Shown: one piece after another, positions 15,725 through 24,477 of the stretch
Layout: the number at the start of each line of letters is the position of its first letter
Numbering within the stretch: the first letter of the stretch is position 1
DNA from: CBDIDH01 sp965277595
GTDB taxonomy: Bacteria > Planctomycetota > Planctomycetia > Isosphaerales > Isosphaeraceae
DNA length: 64,000 bases
Assembly: GCA_965277595.1 (NCBI GenBank)
Contig: CBDIDH010000002.1
Location: 3,286,001 to 3,350,000 of the forward strand
Direction: 5' to 3'
Notes under the pieces: generated by a model
What the model was told of the DNA's origin: nothing
What the model saw: the letters and a program-made list of their open reading frames with translations, nothing else
The model's database searches: none
Position numbers and translations under genes: made by a program

Positions 15725-16388
15725 GAAGATTGAAGTTCTAGATCATGGTTTCGTACGTCTGGTTGACTCGATGGGTTCTGATTTGTCGGTCGTACGTGCA
15801 GCACGCGTTTCTTACGACGAGGAATGGCGGGCAGGTGAGGACGAAGGCTCAGACGCCCGCCTCATCAAGTATCTGAAGAAGAACAAGCACCACACGCCGT
15901 TCGAGGCAGTTACGTTCACGTTCGAGGTCAAGGCTCCGATCTTCGTCTTCCGCCAGTGGCACCGGCATCGGACATGGAGCTACAACGAGCTGTCGGCTCG
16001 CTATCGCGAGCTTCCCGAGGAGGTCTACCTGCCTCCGTTCCGCGCCCAGGCGGCCAAGAACAAGCAGGGCAGCGACGGTTTCGTAGCCGACGGCGATGCG
16101 GCAGCGTTGGAGGCCGCGTTCAAGGCTTCCTACAGGACGGCGTTTGAAGCCTATAGGCACGCCTTATCGAAGGGTGTCGCTCGCGAGATCGCCCGGTCCG
16201 TGCTGCCGGTTGCGACCTACAGCCACATGTTCGGCACGGTCAGCCTTCTGAACCTGATGCGGTTCCTGAGCCTGCGCGATCATTCGCACGCCCAGTACGA
16301 AATCCGCGTCTATGCGGAGGCGATGCGAGAACTGGCCCGTCACGTCGCGCCGGTGAGCATCGCGGCGTGGGAAGAATTTGGAGCCTGA
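15711..16388 (+). CDS. thyX: flavin-dependent thymidylate synthase
   Basis: 225 residues, normal length for ThyX. The hallmark RHRxxSxNExSxRY motif is present as RHRTWSYNELSARY (about residues 84-97), preceded by FRQWH. The enzyme makes dTMP from dUMP using methylenetetrahydrofolate, FAD and NADPH. N-terminal VLDHGFVRLVDSMG and the KHHTPFE segment also fit the family. It follows DUF3310 in a four-base-style overlap, suggesting a joint role in supplying dTMP for phage DNA synthesis. No thyA is seen in the window. Confidence 0.95.
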   Translation: MQQLEKIEVLDHGFVRLVDSMGSDLSVVRAARVSYDEEWRAGEDEGSDARLIKYLKKNKHHTPFEAVTFTFEVKAPIFVFRQWHRHRTWSYNELSARYRELPEEVYLPPFRAQAAKNKQGSDGFVADGDAAALEAAFKASYRTAFEAYRHALSKGVAREIARSVLPVATYSHMFGTVSLLNLMRFLSLRDHSHAQYEIRVYAEAMRELARHVAPVSIAAWEEFGA

Positions 16389-16415
16389 ACAACCAAAAGT
16401 GAGTTGAGAAATCGA

Positions 16416-16748
16416 ATGCCATACAAATTTAATACTGATGGTTTGCTGATCCCTCAAGCTATGCGCCGGAACGCTAAGCTGACTGATGAGCAGAAAGAAA
16501 TGATTCGGAGCAAGAAGGGGATTATGTCAGCGACTACCCTTGCGAGATTGTTCAATGTTTCCCGCACTACCATTACCCTGGTCCTCTTCCCTGAGCGATT
16601 AGAACATAAGAAGACAGTTGATAAACAGCGAGGAGGATCAAAGAAATATTACAGCAGTGAAAAGGCAGCCGAACAGAAAAAGCGACAAATGGATTATCGA
16701 AAGTCTCTCCATCGCGAGGGCCTATTGATAGCCAAGGCACAGCAATAG
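16416..16748 (+). CDS. helix-turn-helix protein
   Basis: 110 residues; MSATTLARLFNVSRTTITLV is a helix-turn-helix with the usual LA.LF.VS..TI pattern, followed by a long basic tail. Probably a DNA-binding protein such as a small regulator or endonuclease-associated domain (the pattern also occurs beside HNH endonucleases). Start chosen at the ATG after TTGAGAAATCGA. Confidence 0.6.
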   Translation: MPYKFNTDGLLIPQAMRRNAKLTDEQKEMIRSKKGIMSATTLARLFNVSRTTITLVLFPERLEHKKTVDKQRGGSKKYYSSEKAAEQKKRQMDYRKSLHREGLLIAKAQQ

Positions 16749-16775
16749 ATACGAAGATCAAGCCACGGAGGGACA

Positions 16776-17135
16776 ATGAGCGAGCCGAGAGAATATACCG
16801 AAGACGAGGTAAGGCAGCAGTTCTTAGAACACGTTTGGCATAACCTTGAATACTGGTTGCATGAAGAACGGGCGGCAACCACGCGCGACAAAATGGAGGG
16901 CTTGGTCCATTCCATTTTTTGCGTTCTCGACGGGTGCTCCATGGGTTTGCCGGGCTTCATCGTTGCGCCTTGTCCTCATGAGGACGATGAAGAGTTCAAT
17001 CGGGCGAATGGTGAGAGTTGGTTTCCATCCAACTATCCGCTTGATGAGCAGATTAAGTCTGACATCGGCGGTTGCCTCCACGAACTCTGGTATCAGGCGA
17101 AGCCAAAGGCGATCAACGATTCTAAGGGCGAGTGA
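16776..17135 (+). CDS. 119-residue hypothetical phage protein
   Basis: Acidic, Trp-rich protein: EYTEDEVRQQFLEHVWHNLE early, then GLVHSIFCVLDGCS, ending with a LHELWYQAK helix. The last part resembles small phage proteins that end LHE.W. GGAGGG precedes the start. Function unknown. Confidence 0.6.
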   Translation: MSEPREYTEDEVRQQFLEHVWHNLEYWLHEERAATTRDKMEGLVHSIFCVLDGCSMGLPGFIVAPCPHEDDEEFNRANGESWFPSNYPLDEQIKSDIGGCLHELWYQAKPKAINDSKGE

Positions 17136-17148
17136 AGGAGGGTTGATT

Positions 17149-17256
17149 TTGCGAACTGCGTTTCTAGGCTTCAAGACGCCTGACGAAGGATGCCGCCGAA
17201 TAGTTGAAGCAAGGAATAAGGCGGGGCGCAGTTCGCTAAGGCAATCGAGAGGATAG
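17149..17256 (+). CDS. 35-residue peptide with TTG start
   Basis: TTG start with AGGAGGG eight bases upstream; product runs RTAFLGFKTPDEGCRRIVEA and a basic tail. The strong ribosome site is the main support. Confidence 0.35.
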   Translation: MRTAFLGFKTPDEGCRRIVEARNKAGRSSLRQSRG

Positions 17257-17297
17257 CGGAGAATCGATATTTAACGACCACGAAAGGGAATTATTGC

Positions 17298-17585
17298 ATG
17301 CAGAAACATTTCGAATTACTCGGCTACAAGGTAAAGGATTCTGTGACCGGCTTTACAGGCGTTGTCACATCCATTTCTTTCGAGCTTTATGGATGCGTAC
17401 AGGCACTCGTGCATGGGGGGATCGACAAAGATGGCAAGGTTATAGATCAATGTTGGTTCGACTCAAAGCGGCTTGTCAAGGTAGGCAAAATACCTGTGAT
17501 GGAAGTGCCGACTTTTGAAACCGTGGCAGGCGGGGATTCCCTGCCCAAATATTCTTCAACACCCGTGAGGCGACCAATATGTTGA
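17298..17585 (+). CDS. conserved small phage protein (VTGFxGVVTSISFxLYGCVQA family)
   Basis: 95 residues. KVKDSVTGFTGVVTSISFEL followed by YGCVQALVHGGIDKDGK and QCWFDSKRLVKVG is a well-conserved phage family with a small beta-barrel appearance, of unknown function. The last ~15 residues look like an appended random tail. It is closely followed by another small gene. Confidence 0.65.
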   Translation: MQKHFELLGYKVKDSVTGFTGVVTSISFELYGCVQALVHGGIDKDGKVIDQCWFDSKRLVKVGKIPVMEVPTFETVAGGDSLPKYSSTPVRRPIC

Positions 17586-17627
17586 GTCAAGGCCATAAAG
17601 CAATGCGATCAAAGCGAGGGAGTTGTT

Positions 17628-17771
17628 ATGAAAGACGAGATATTTTTGACCAGGCAACAGTTAGAGGAACTAACTCAGGAGGCTTACATGCGAGGTTTTC
17701 GCGATGCCGCGAGGGTTCTCATGGAGGTCGCTGAGTCGCGCGAAAAAACATCCGAAGAGCGCCCCTCGTAG
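17628..17771 (+). CDS. 47-residue helical protein
   Basis: MKDEIFLTRQQLEELTQEAY then a helical MRGFRDAARVLMEVAE segment. Composition is that of a short two-helix protein. GAGGGAG lies before the start. The 130 bases after it (17772-17902) hold no convincing gene. Confidence 0.5.
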   Translation: MKDEIFLTRQQLEELTQEAYMRGFRDAARVLMEVAESREKTSEERPS

Positions 17772-17902
17772 AGGGTAATGAATAACGAGGGGTCGGGTGG
17801 AGCGACCGAGGTAACGCTGGTGGCGGTCAATGAGAAACCAACAAAGCCGGCCCCCGGAACAATGATGAGGAAGTCCGGTGGCCGGACGGGAAGCGAGGTG
17901 AA

Positions 17903-18829
17903 GTGGGAGAGAATTCAGGCATACAGTGGACGGACCACACGTTCAACCCGTGGATCGGCTGCACCAAGGTTTCGCCCGGTTGTGACCACTGCTACGCGGA
18001 GAGCTATGCCAATCGCTATGGAAAAGCCGTCTGGGGTCCGGGACAGCCGCGCCAGCTCACCGGCGACACCAACTGGAAGAAACCGCTGAAGTGGAACCAC
18101 GAGGCGATGCTGAGCGGTGCCCGTCCTCGGGTGTTCTGTGCCTCACTGGCCGATGTGTTCGACAATGAAGTGCCGGACGCATGGCGTTATAGGCTGTGGG
18201 ATTTGATCGAAGCTACGCCGAATCTCGACTGGCTCCTGCTGACAAAGCGAATTGGAAATTCTAAAAAGATGATGAAAGCCCGCTGGCTGGATTATCCGAT
18301 GCCGAACGTCTGGCTCGGTATCAGCGTGGTCAATCAAGAAGAGGCCGATCGCGACATCCCGAAGTTGATCGCCACGCCCGCGGCCATCCGCTTCTTGAGC
18401 ATGGAACCCCTCTTGGGACCAGTAGACCTATTTACCGAACATTTCAGAGTCTTCAGCATCGGCGATGAGATGACCGAACCCAATCTTCCGCCCATTGACT
18501 GGGTGATCGTCGGCGGGGAGTCCGGCCCCGGCGCCCGGCCCATGCACCCAGATTGGGCGAGGGCCCTTCGCGATCAATGCGCGATGGCCGGCGTGGCTTT
18601 CCATTTCAAGCAGTGGGGGGAGTGGCAGGTCGTCTACGACCGCGACGTCGAGGACCCGGATTGGCGATCCTGCCCGAGGGCAGAAAGAGAAGGCGAGCGT
18701 TACGTGAACCTGGCAGGAGGCCACGGGTTCCACGGGGAGCGAGTTTGCTTCGCCCGTCGTGTCGGCAAGAAGGCATCCGGCCGATTGCTGGACGGACGAG
18801 AATGGAACGGATTGCCGGTAGCAGCCTGA
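17903..18829 (+). CDS. phage Gp37/Gp68 family protein (DUF5131)
   Basis: 308 residues. Starts GENSGIQWTDHTFNPWIGCT and continues VSPGCDHCYAES, giving C20, C27 and C30, the radical-SAM-like cluster of this family. WLGISVVNQEEADRD and FLSMEPLLGPVD, then WVIVGGESGPGARPMHPDWA are further hallmarks. Members are widespread in phages and prophages; the reaction is not established, though a radical-SAM or DNA-modification role has been proposed. GTG start with GAGGTGA-type spacing. Confidence 0.9.
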   Translation: MGENSGIQWTDHTFNPWIGCTKVSPGCDHCYAESYANRYGKAVWGPGQPRQLTGDTNWKKPLKWNHEAMLSGARPRVFCASLADVFDNEVPDAWRYRLWDLIEATPNLDWLLLTKRIGNSKKMMKARWLDYPMPNVWLGISVVNQEEADRDIPKLIATPAAIRFLSMEPLLGPVDLFTEHFRVFSIGDEMTEPNLPPIDWVIVGGESGPGARPMHPDWARALRDQCAMAGVAFHFKQWGEWQVVYDRDVEDPDWRSCPRAEREGERYVNLAGGHGFHGERVCFARRVGKKASGRLLDGREWNGLPVAA

Positions 18830-18851
18830 CCAACCATGAAAGGATCGAGAG

Positions 18852-19238
18852 ATGGACTGGGAACCGATAGAAACTGCACCGAAGGATGGCACGCCCATCA
18901 TTCTGGCTAACTTCGATGCCGTGTGCCTCCTCACCGGCGCTCCGCATGTGTGGACCGCCAGATGGGTGTCGCATACGAAGAACATTGAAGGCGACGTGAG
19001 GGAGGAAGAAGACCCGCACTTCTGGGAATGCTCTTACGCTGCGATGAACGAAAACGGCACGCCCACACACTGGGTGCCATTGCCCAACATTTGCCGCGTC
19101 GATTGGGACCGGTCAGAGGATAACAGCGGCGGCAGTCAAGGATTCCGGGCTCTCGAGGAAGCCGAAGCTTTCGCCGAGCAGCAACGAACGAGAGGATGCA
19201 CAGTCACGCTTCGCGATTTCGCTAGCTGCCAACGATGA
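18852..19238 (+). CDS. DUF551-type protein
   Basis: 128 residues. MDWEPIETAPKDGTPIILAN is the standard opening of the DUF551-like domain and THWVPLPN the typical end of its core; an acidic tail and a short C-terminal part follow. It shares the domain with 3090-4031, on the opposite arm of the phage. Role unknown. Confidence 0.7.
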   Translation: MDWEPIETAPKDGTPIILANFDAVCLLTGAPHVWTARWVSHTKNIEGDVREEEDPHFWECSYAAMNENGTPTHWVPLPNICRVDWDRSEDNSGGSQGFRALEEAEAFAEQQRTRGCTVTLRDFASCQR

Positions 19239-19260
19239 TAATAATCAGGAGGGATAACGC

Positions 19261-19554
19261 ATGCTAAGGCTATTCAGACGCCCCGCGGTGAATCGCCCCT
19301 TATCCAAGCGGCAAAAGGTACGTCGCGATTGGGAAACTGGGAACAGAGAAGTGCAGTTCAACATTTGGGGGCGAAAGATGGTCCCACGAAATGACATCAC
19401 ACCAGCGGAAGCCGTCCAGCTATCCATTTTATGCTCTATTGGCGGCGGCTTCTATGGCGTGACCAAGGAGCAATATGAGCGATTCATCGAGAAGCACGGC
19501 CTCGGACGGCATTTCGAGTACGATGCAGCTACGGATTTCGATGATGAGCTATGA
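19261..19554 (+). CDS. 97-residue hypothetical protein
   Basis: Very basic N-terminus (RRPAVNRPLSKRQKVRRDW) and acidic C-terminus (YDAATDFDDEL) with FNIWGRKMVPRNDITPAEAV in between. Ends 9 bases before the convergent methylase gene. No family recognised. Confidence 0.55.
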   Translation: MLRLFRRPAVNRPLSKRQKVRRDWETGNREVQFNIWGRKMVPRNDITPAEAVQLSILCSIGGGFYGVTKEQYERFIEKHGLGRHFEYDAATDFDDEL

Positions 19555-19563
19555 ATTCAATGT

Positions 19564-22500
19564 TCAACTCAGCAGCTCCTCGACAAGTTCTTCCGCGTCC
19601 TTACCAGCGTCGCTTTGAGCAATGAAATCACGAATTTCCCGTCTGGTTGCAGGGAAATGCCGTTGCGGATCAATTTCTATCCCGTCAACAAGATTCTCCA
19701 ATTCAATGCCACGCGACGAAAGACGGCGGTGCAAGTCGTCGGACGGATCATAAAGGGGGACTAATAGCTGCCAGAGATTTTTATCGAAATGCCGCTCGTC
19801 CTTCCCGTAGCTCATGAACGGCCGCACGAGTTCTGTGAACGTTGCGGTGTTCAGGATGGCGCACAGGTAATGCGCTTCCGCCGTCGATGCAGCCGTAGCC
19901 CAATAGAGGCCATGTTCGATAATGGCTCTTCGATCATTGAGGCGAGCCGCGACAAGATGCATGCCGGATGCATTATAGACGATACGTTCGGCCTGAATCG
20001 GGAACTGCTGTTCAAAGGTATGTTGATAGTCGAGCCTTTCCGTCAAAGAGAGCCGATCACTGGAACGATGTTGCTCCCAAATCGCCTCGGCCTTGCGCCA
20101 CCAAGTCGCCAGACCGTCATATGCGTCTAATCGATCCGATTCCCCATCCATTAAACCTTCGCGGTCTCGCGGGACGACGGCCTCAAACTTTTCTGTAATG
20201 CGGAACTGCACAACACTCTCTCCGAGTAGCACCGGGCGGACAAACTCTGTCTCAATGACGCCCTCAAGCGGCGGAAGGTCTTTCCATGGCTTCTTGTCGT
20301 TCTTCCGCTGTAGCGACCGCACTGAAACCCGTTTTGCCGCCATCCCGAGTGGACCGGCAGCCTGACGTGTCACGAAAAACAGCATTCTCGGGACGATTGT
20401 CGCGCCTTGCCGAAAGCGTTCCGACCACGGCGAGATTTGGTCTTCGTCGATTGGATGAGCTTTGCCCGGTTCCTGCTTCAAGAGATTCGCAACCGCATTC
20501 CAGCTCGCGTTCTGCTCTGGAACTCGACCAGTCCAGACCATGACCTCTGTCGGCAGCGGCTTTGGCATCGCCGTGCGTGAGCCGAACATCACGGCAGACC
20601 CACGGGGGAAGAAGTGGGGCCGAATCCGGCGAAGGTCCCAAGCCGGATCGAACGCGATCGCCGTCGGGTTCGCGGAGCCCGGTAGCTTGTAGACCCCCGT
20701 CCGCAGCCCCTTGTATTGGCCACGATCGACCGCGGCGTTCGGCATGACAAACGCGAATTTGCCGCCGACCTTCAGATACCGCTCCACGGCGCGAACGAGG
20801 AACAGCCCAGACAGGTCCTGGTGCGTGGCAACCTTCGCCCCATGCCACAACCCGCGTTCATCGCTATAGGCGCGAAACGCCTCCTGCATCTTCTCTGTCA
20901 TGAAGCGGTAGGCGAGCCAGGGTGGATTGCCGATCAGCGCGTCGACGCGATTCGGCTCCAGAGCCAGCCACCACGGACGGGCCAGGTTGCGGACGTAATA
21001 GCTCCAGATGTGGTCGCGGCCCTCATCGTGGAGCTTACAGAGCGTCTTGAATGTCTCGTTTAGCGTGGCCTTTGCCGCTTCCGGCACGGCGGTCCGCTGG
21101 AACAGGCCCTTCAGGCTGGGAACGGCCGCCCCGGGTTTGCGATTCCCCGCCATCTTCGTCATCGACTCGACGATCTCGTTGAACTGCTCCGGCCGCTCGA
21201 GCAGCTCCTCGGGGAAGCGAAGCTCCGACTCGAACAGGTTTTTCTGATCGTCGGTCTCGATGACCAGGTGTCCGCCGGTGAACATATCCCGCGCTTCGCG
21301 TTTCCACTGGACGGCATCACCGAGGAAGACCGGCACCTGGATCGTGCCGCGGTCCGGGTCCATCAGCCGCTCACGGCCAATGGCAAGCAGGTAGGTCACG
21401 CGAGCCAGCGTGACGGCTACCGGATGCAGGTCCATCCCGAGGACGTGGCCAGTCAGACCGTTGATCGCCTCGCCCGTGGGCACCTTGGCGGCCTTTGCGG
21501 CGGCGAGATACTTCCGGGCCGCGTGGAAGAGGAAGGTTCCCGAACCGCATGACGGGTCGAGCACGCGCGTCTTGAGCGGCTTCTTGATCGTCTCATCGAC
21601 GATCCGCTCGGCCAGCCAGTCGGGCGTGTAATACTCGCCGAGTTTCTTGCGGGTCGGCGCCGTGATGACTGACTCGTAGAGCACCTTGAGCACGTCCCCG
21701 CCGACATTCTGCCATTGGAACCGGCCGACGCGGCGGGCGAGCGACCGCACGAACGGCTCGCCGCCCGGTACATGGGCGATCCAGTCGAAGAAATCGGCCT
21801 CGACCACGCCGATAATGCCGCTCTCCTCGAACTTGTTGCCGCTGAGCAGAGAGGCCGGGGTGATCGCCTCCAGGTCGAAGCCGACCAGGGCGTGGGCGAT
21901 GATCTCGGCCGTGTTGACGAGGTAGGTGTGCTCGACGAACAGCTCGTCGCTGTCCTCGAACTGCGTGCCAAGGGCCGTGGTCAGAAGCCGCGCCCACAGC
22001 CGCCGCTTCATCAGCACCGCGGGGTGCCTGGCGTTCCGGGTGAACAGGTCGAGCAGCGTCGCCCGGTCGAGGTCGTGGGCCGAGCTGCCGGCACCGAGGC
22101 GCCGTTTGATCTCGATCGGCGTGGCCGGGATGTCCTTGGCCGTGGCGAGGACGCCTTCGAGCCAGATGAGGAACGCATCCGTGTCGGGCTTCGCCGCGAG
22201 CTTGATCGCCGAAACCTCGCGGGGCTCGGCACCCGGCTCCGCCGGCAGGCTGAAGCATCTCCAGTCGGCTCCGTCGGTCAGGATGCCGACGTACCGGCAC
22301 CCCGTCTCCTTCTGCCGCGACTCGAGGTAGCTGCCGAGCTGGTCGATGGCATCGGCCAGGACCGTGCCCGCCGTCAGGTCTTTCTTGACCTCGATGAGGC
22401 AGCTCCCCATCTCGATGTCAATCCGCCGCCGGACGCCGACCTGCGACTCCATGTTGGCGATCCGCACGTTCTCCTCGGAGAGCGACAGCGGAGCCGTCAG

Positions 22501-22590
22501 GATCAGTTGCCGGATGTCGGCCTGAAGCGTCGCCTCGGCCCGCGTATTGTCCCGTTTGGCGATCTGGGCAAGCAGGTCGGCTACCGTCAT
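19564..22590 (-). CDS. fused nuclease-N6-adenine methylase (type IIG/Eco57I-like)
   Basis: 1008 residues. N-terminal part holds RRRIDIEMGSCLIEVKK (about 53-70), a plausible PD-(D/E)xK nuclease core (Asp, then E-x-K). The central methylase has DPSCGSGTFLFHAARKYL (motif I, near 345) and IGNPPWLAYRFM (motif IV, near 553); a C-terminal part would recognise DNA and resembles BREX/Eco57I proteins. Catalytic residues are all present. No separate specificity or restriction subunit adjoins. It is the only long leftward gene between two rightward blocks, so it looks like an independent cargo gene able to be both restriction and modification, or only modification. Which it does cannot be told here. Confidence 0.8.
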   Translation of the reverse strand: MTVADLLAQIAKRDNTRAEATLQADIRQLILTAPLSLSEENVRIANMESQVGVRRRIDIEMGSCLIEVKKDLTAGTVLADAIDQLGSYLESRQKETGCRYVGILTDGADWRCFSLPAEPGAEPREVSAIKLAAKPDTDAFLIWLEGVLATAKDIPATPIEIKRRLGAGSSAHDLDRATLLDLFTRNARHPAVLMKRRLWARLLTTALGTQFEDSDELFVEHTYLVNTAEIIAHALVGFDLEAITPASLLSGNKFEESGIIGVVEADFFDWIAHVPGGEPFVRSLARRVGRFQWQNVGGDVLKVLYESVITAPTRKKLGEYYTPDWLAERIVDETIKKPLKTRVLDPSCGSGTFLFHAARKYLAAAKAAKVPTGEAINGLTGHVLGMDLHPVAVTLARVTYLLAIGRERLMDPDRGTIQVPVFLGDAVQWKREARDMFTGGHLVIETDDQKNLFESELRFPEELLERPEQFNEIVESMTKMAGNRKPGAAVPSLKGLFQRTAVPEAAKATLNETFKTLCKLHDEGRDHIWSYYVRNLARPWWLALEPNRVDALIGNPPWLAYRFMTEKMQEAFRAYSDERGLWHGAKVATHQDLSGLFLVRAVERYLKVGGKFAFVMPNAAVDRGQYKGLRTGVYKLPGSANPTAIAFDPAWDLRRIRPHFFPRGSAVMFGSRTAMPKPLPTEVMVWTGRVPEQNASWNAVANLLKQEPGKAHPIDEDQISPWSERFRQGATIVPRMLFFVTRQAAGPLGMAAKRVSVRSLQRKNDKKPWKDLPPLEGVIETEFVRPVLLGESVVQFRITEKFEAVVPRDREGLMDGESDRLDAYDGLATWWRKAEAIWEQHRSSDRLSLTERLDYQHTFEQQFPIQAERIVYNASGMHLVAARLNDRRAIIEHGLYWATAASTAEAHYLCAILNTATFTELVRPFMSYGKDERHFDKNLWQLLVPLYDPSDDLHRRLSSRGIELENLVDGIEIDPQRHFPATRREIRDFIAQSDAGKDAEELVEELLS

Positions 22591-22639
22591 CTGGCACCAC
22601 CGTTGGCGGGGAAGCAGGCGTCTTTGCTCGCACGGGGAA

Positions 22640-23030
22640 CGGTTTGATCTGGTGATTTAACGACTTAGGCGGCCTGCCGTCGAGGCCAAGTGCCGGGAGA
22701 AATCCGGCTGGTTCCCCAGACTCTCGATTTTGGGCGATTTAACGGGCTGCTCTGGACTCGCTGGACGCTCGGCCCTGCGGGCTGAATCCGACGCATCCCT
22801 ATCGCTTCCCGGCCCCATCCCGGCGTGAGCGCCGCTGATAGAAGGGATTGCACCCCTCGGCCCGTCAAGGGGCACCCCACCTTCCTCCGCAAGTGCTCCG
22901 TGCAGGCGGGGGCGCTTCGCTCCCCGTCCCCTTGACCGGCCACACCCCGCTCTTGAGATGGCATCCATCAAGGAAATGGACGGGTCCGCTCCGCGGCCTC
23001 GCCATTCCTTGCTTTAACGATTTAGGAGAC
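22640..23030 (+). other. G+C-rich structured region (first copy)
   Basis: About 390 bases without a gene, full of short inverted repeats with TTCG/TCCG-type loops and the phrase CCTTCCTCCGC, four bases, CTCCGTGCAGGC (22879-22905). A similar region lies at 32530-32905. It precedes a small gene whose GGAGA site is at its end. Could be a large folded leader RNA or a single-strand DNA structure; cannot be decided here. Confidence 0.4.
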
Positions 23031-23035
23031 TCCCC

Positions 23036-23215
23036 ATGTTCACCCTGACCACCGCCCTGCGCGAGATCATTCGAGCCGACCACACGATCCAGCCCTGGGA
23101 AGGGCACCACCTGACCCTGGAAGGGTTCAAGCTAGAGCAGGGGATATGGGTGCGGCGGACGGCGTTCGAGACGAAGCGGTTTGATCACGTTTGTGAGACG
23201 CCGGAGAGGGAGTAA
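23036..23215 (+). CDS. 59-residue hypothetical protein
   Basis: MFTLTTALREIIRADHTIQP, then WEGHHLTLEGFKLEQG and a basic end. Likely a small beta-rich protein. AGGAG at 23023 sets the start, directly after the structured region. No family recognised. Confidence 0.5.
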   Translation: MFTLTTALREIIRADHTIQPWEGHHLTLEGFKLEQGIWVRRTAFETKRFDHVCETPERE

Positions 23216-23244
23216 TATTTGTTTGCATTGGTGCAATTATTTCA

Positions 23245-23273
23245 TTGACTAGTGAAAAAGACTGCGCTAGGTT
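23245..23273 (+). promoter_or_regulatory. sigma-70-like promoter, twin of 25923
   Basis: TTGACT (23245-23250), 17 bases, TAGGTT (23268-23273). The 17 bases at 23233-23249 match 25911-25927 at 16 of 17 positions, and both -10 boxes follow GCGC, so the two promoters are probably copies. Confidence 0.65.
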
Positions 23274-23298
23274 CAACATATCAACCGGGGAGGATGCT

Positions 23299-23487
23299 AT
23301 GATACGCGAGAAAGACATGGTTTACGAGAATGGCAAGGCGTGGGTATGGCGAGCTAAGGACTGCTATTACGTTATGATTAGCGGCATTACGCACTCGACC
23401 AGCGATAGCGCGTATTCCTTGGATGACAACGGCCTTGGCATCGCTAAAGCTAGGTGCGACTACTTGGCTAAAAGGAGGACGGCATGA
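23299..23487 (+). CDS. 62-residue hypothetical protein
   Basis: MIREKDMVYENGKAWVWRAK then a CYYVMISGITHST segment. GGGGAGGAT precedes the start and the twin promoter lies upstream. Overlaps the next ATG by four bases. No family recognised. Confidence 0.55.
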   Translation: MIREKDMVYENGKAWVWRAKDCYYVMISGITHSTSDSAYSLDDNGLGIAKARCDYLAKRRTA

Positions 23488-23768
23488 CCGAGATTTTCAA
23501 AGCCAAGGAACTGACTGAGATAGTGCGTTTGGCAGATGAATTGGCTTCTAGCTTACGAAATCCCGCCACACTGGCGGAGCTTTACGCGAATCTCAGCAGC
23601 GACGAACAAGGGGCTTTCTGGGACTTGGTGGCGTTCCATTTCAAAGACTGGGGCGGCGGCAAGGGATGTATGCAAAACTGCGAGATCGCCCATCGCATGA
23701 CCGACCGGGCAAAGGAACACGTCAGAAACCTGGCCGAGCATGTCCGATTGACGGAGGAGGCAGCATGA
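23484..23768 (+). CDS. 94-residue hypothetical protein
   Basis: MTEIFKAKELTEIVRLADEL, a helical acidic protein with YANLSSDEQGAFWDLVAFHF and a QNCEIAHRM segment. Overlaps both neighbours by four bases. Reads like a small phage helical-bundle protein; no function known. Confidence 0.55.
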   Translation: MTEIFKAKELTEIVRLADELASSLRNPATLAELYANLSSDEQGAFWDLVAFHFKDWGGGKGCMQNCEIAHRMTDRAKEHVRNLAEHVRLTEEAA

Positions 23769-23956
23769 AAATCTACCCTCACCCAAAAAGCAACATCCGC
23801 CTGGACGGCGGCTTCATGGCCGAGGAAATCCAGCGGGGCGACCACTGGCTGCGTACGGACGTTGAATGCACCGAGTGCGGCAAAGTTCAGCCGTTGGCAA
23901 TGGCAGGCTCGACCGACCGAGGCCGATGCATCGCCTGCGGCGGACGAACCTCATGA
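23765..23956 (+). CDS. small zinc-ribbon protein
   Basis: 63 residues: MKIYPHPKSNIRLDGGFMAE, then CTECGKVQP and CIACGGRT about 20 residues on, a two-pair zinc ribbon. Overlaps both neighbouring genes (ATGA). Role unknown. Confidence 0.6.
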   Translation: MKIYPHPKSNIRLDGGFMAEEIQRGDHWLRTDVECTECGKVQPLAMAGSTDRGRCIACGGRTS

Positions 23957-24114
23957 TCCCCGACGAAATCCGCGACACCTGGGAAGACTTTTACGGCGAC
24001 GACGCCTTTGAAATCTTCGATCATCATAGCATCGACAACGCCGCCATCGAGCAGACGCTTGGGGCGGAGGTTGCGAGCGAGTATAGCCACTGGATTTATT
24101 GCAACATGAAGTGA
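23953..24114 (+). CDS. 53-residue acidic protein
   Basis: MIPDEIRDTWEDFYGDDAFE, strongly acidic, with AAIEQTLGAEVASEY near the end. Overlaps its neighbour by four bases. An acidic DNA-mimic role is imaginable but unsupported. Confidence 0.5.
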   Translation: MIPDEIRDTWEDFYGDDAFEIFDHHSIDNAAIEQTLGAEVASEYSHWIYCNMK

Positions 24115-24120
24115 GATATT

Positions 24121-24477
24121 ATGAAAACCATTTTTGAAAACGAGCTTAGAACTTTGATTAACAGTAACAGCCGCGAGAACGCATCCAACACACCGGATTT
24201 CGTCCTCGCTGAGTATCTGAATGCATGCCTTGACGCCTTCAATGCGGCAATCAACGCCAGAGAGCGATTCTATGGCAGGCCGAATTACCCTAATGAAAAG
24301 CCTGCCGTCCCTCCCGACAGCCAGCCGGTGACTTTGCTCGATGAAATGCGTCAGGCATTGGACTACCTGCTCCAGCAGACGGTTGACCAAGACCTGAAGT
24401 ACGGCATCACGCTCACGGAAGGCGAGGAGGACGCCCGACAGCGGGCGCTGGCGGTGATCGCCAAGGCGGCGTCATGA
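24121..24477 (+). CDS. 118-residue hypothetical protein
   Basis: MKTIFENELRTLINSNSREN, then helical segments with LAEYLNACLDAFNAAINARERF, similar in shape to small phage acidic helical proteins. Overlaps the dcm start by four bases. Confidence 0.55.
   Translation: MKTIFENELRTLINSNSRENASNTPDFVLAEYLNACLDAFNAAINARERFYGRPNYPNEKPAVPPDSQPVTLLDEMRQALDYLLQQTVDQDLKYGITLTEGEEDARQRALAVIAKAAS

Noticed and set aside
17778..18089. 103-residue frame before the Gp68-type gene
   Set aside because: Its second half is the shadow of the Gp68-type coding sequence and the first half has no motif.
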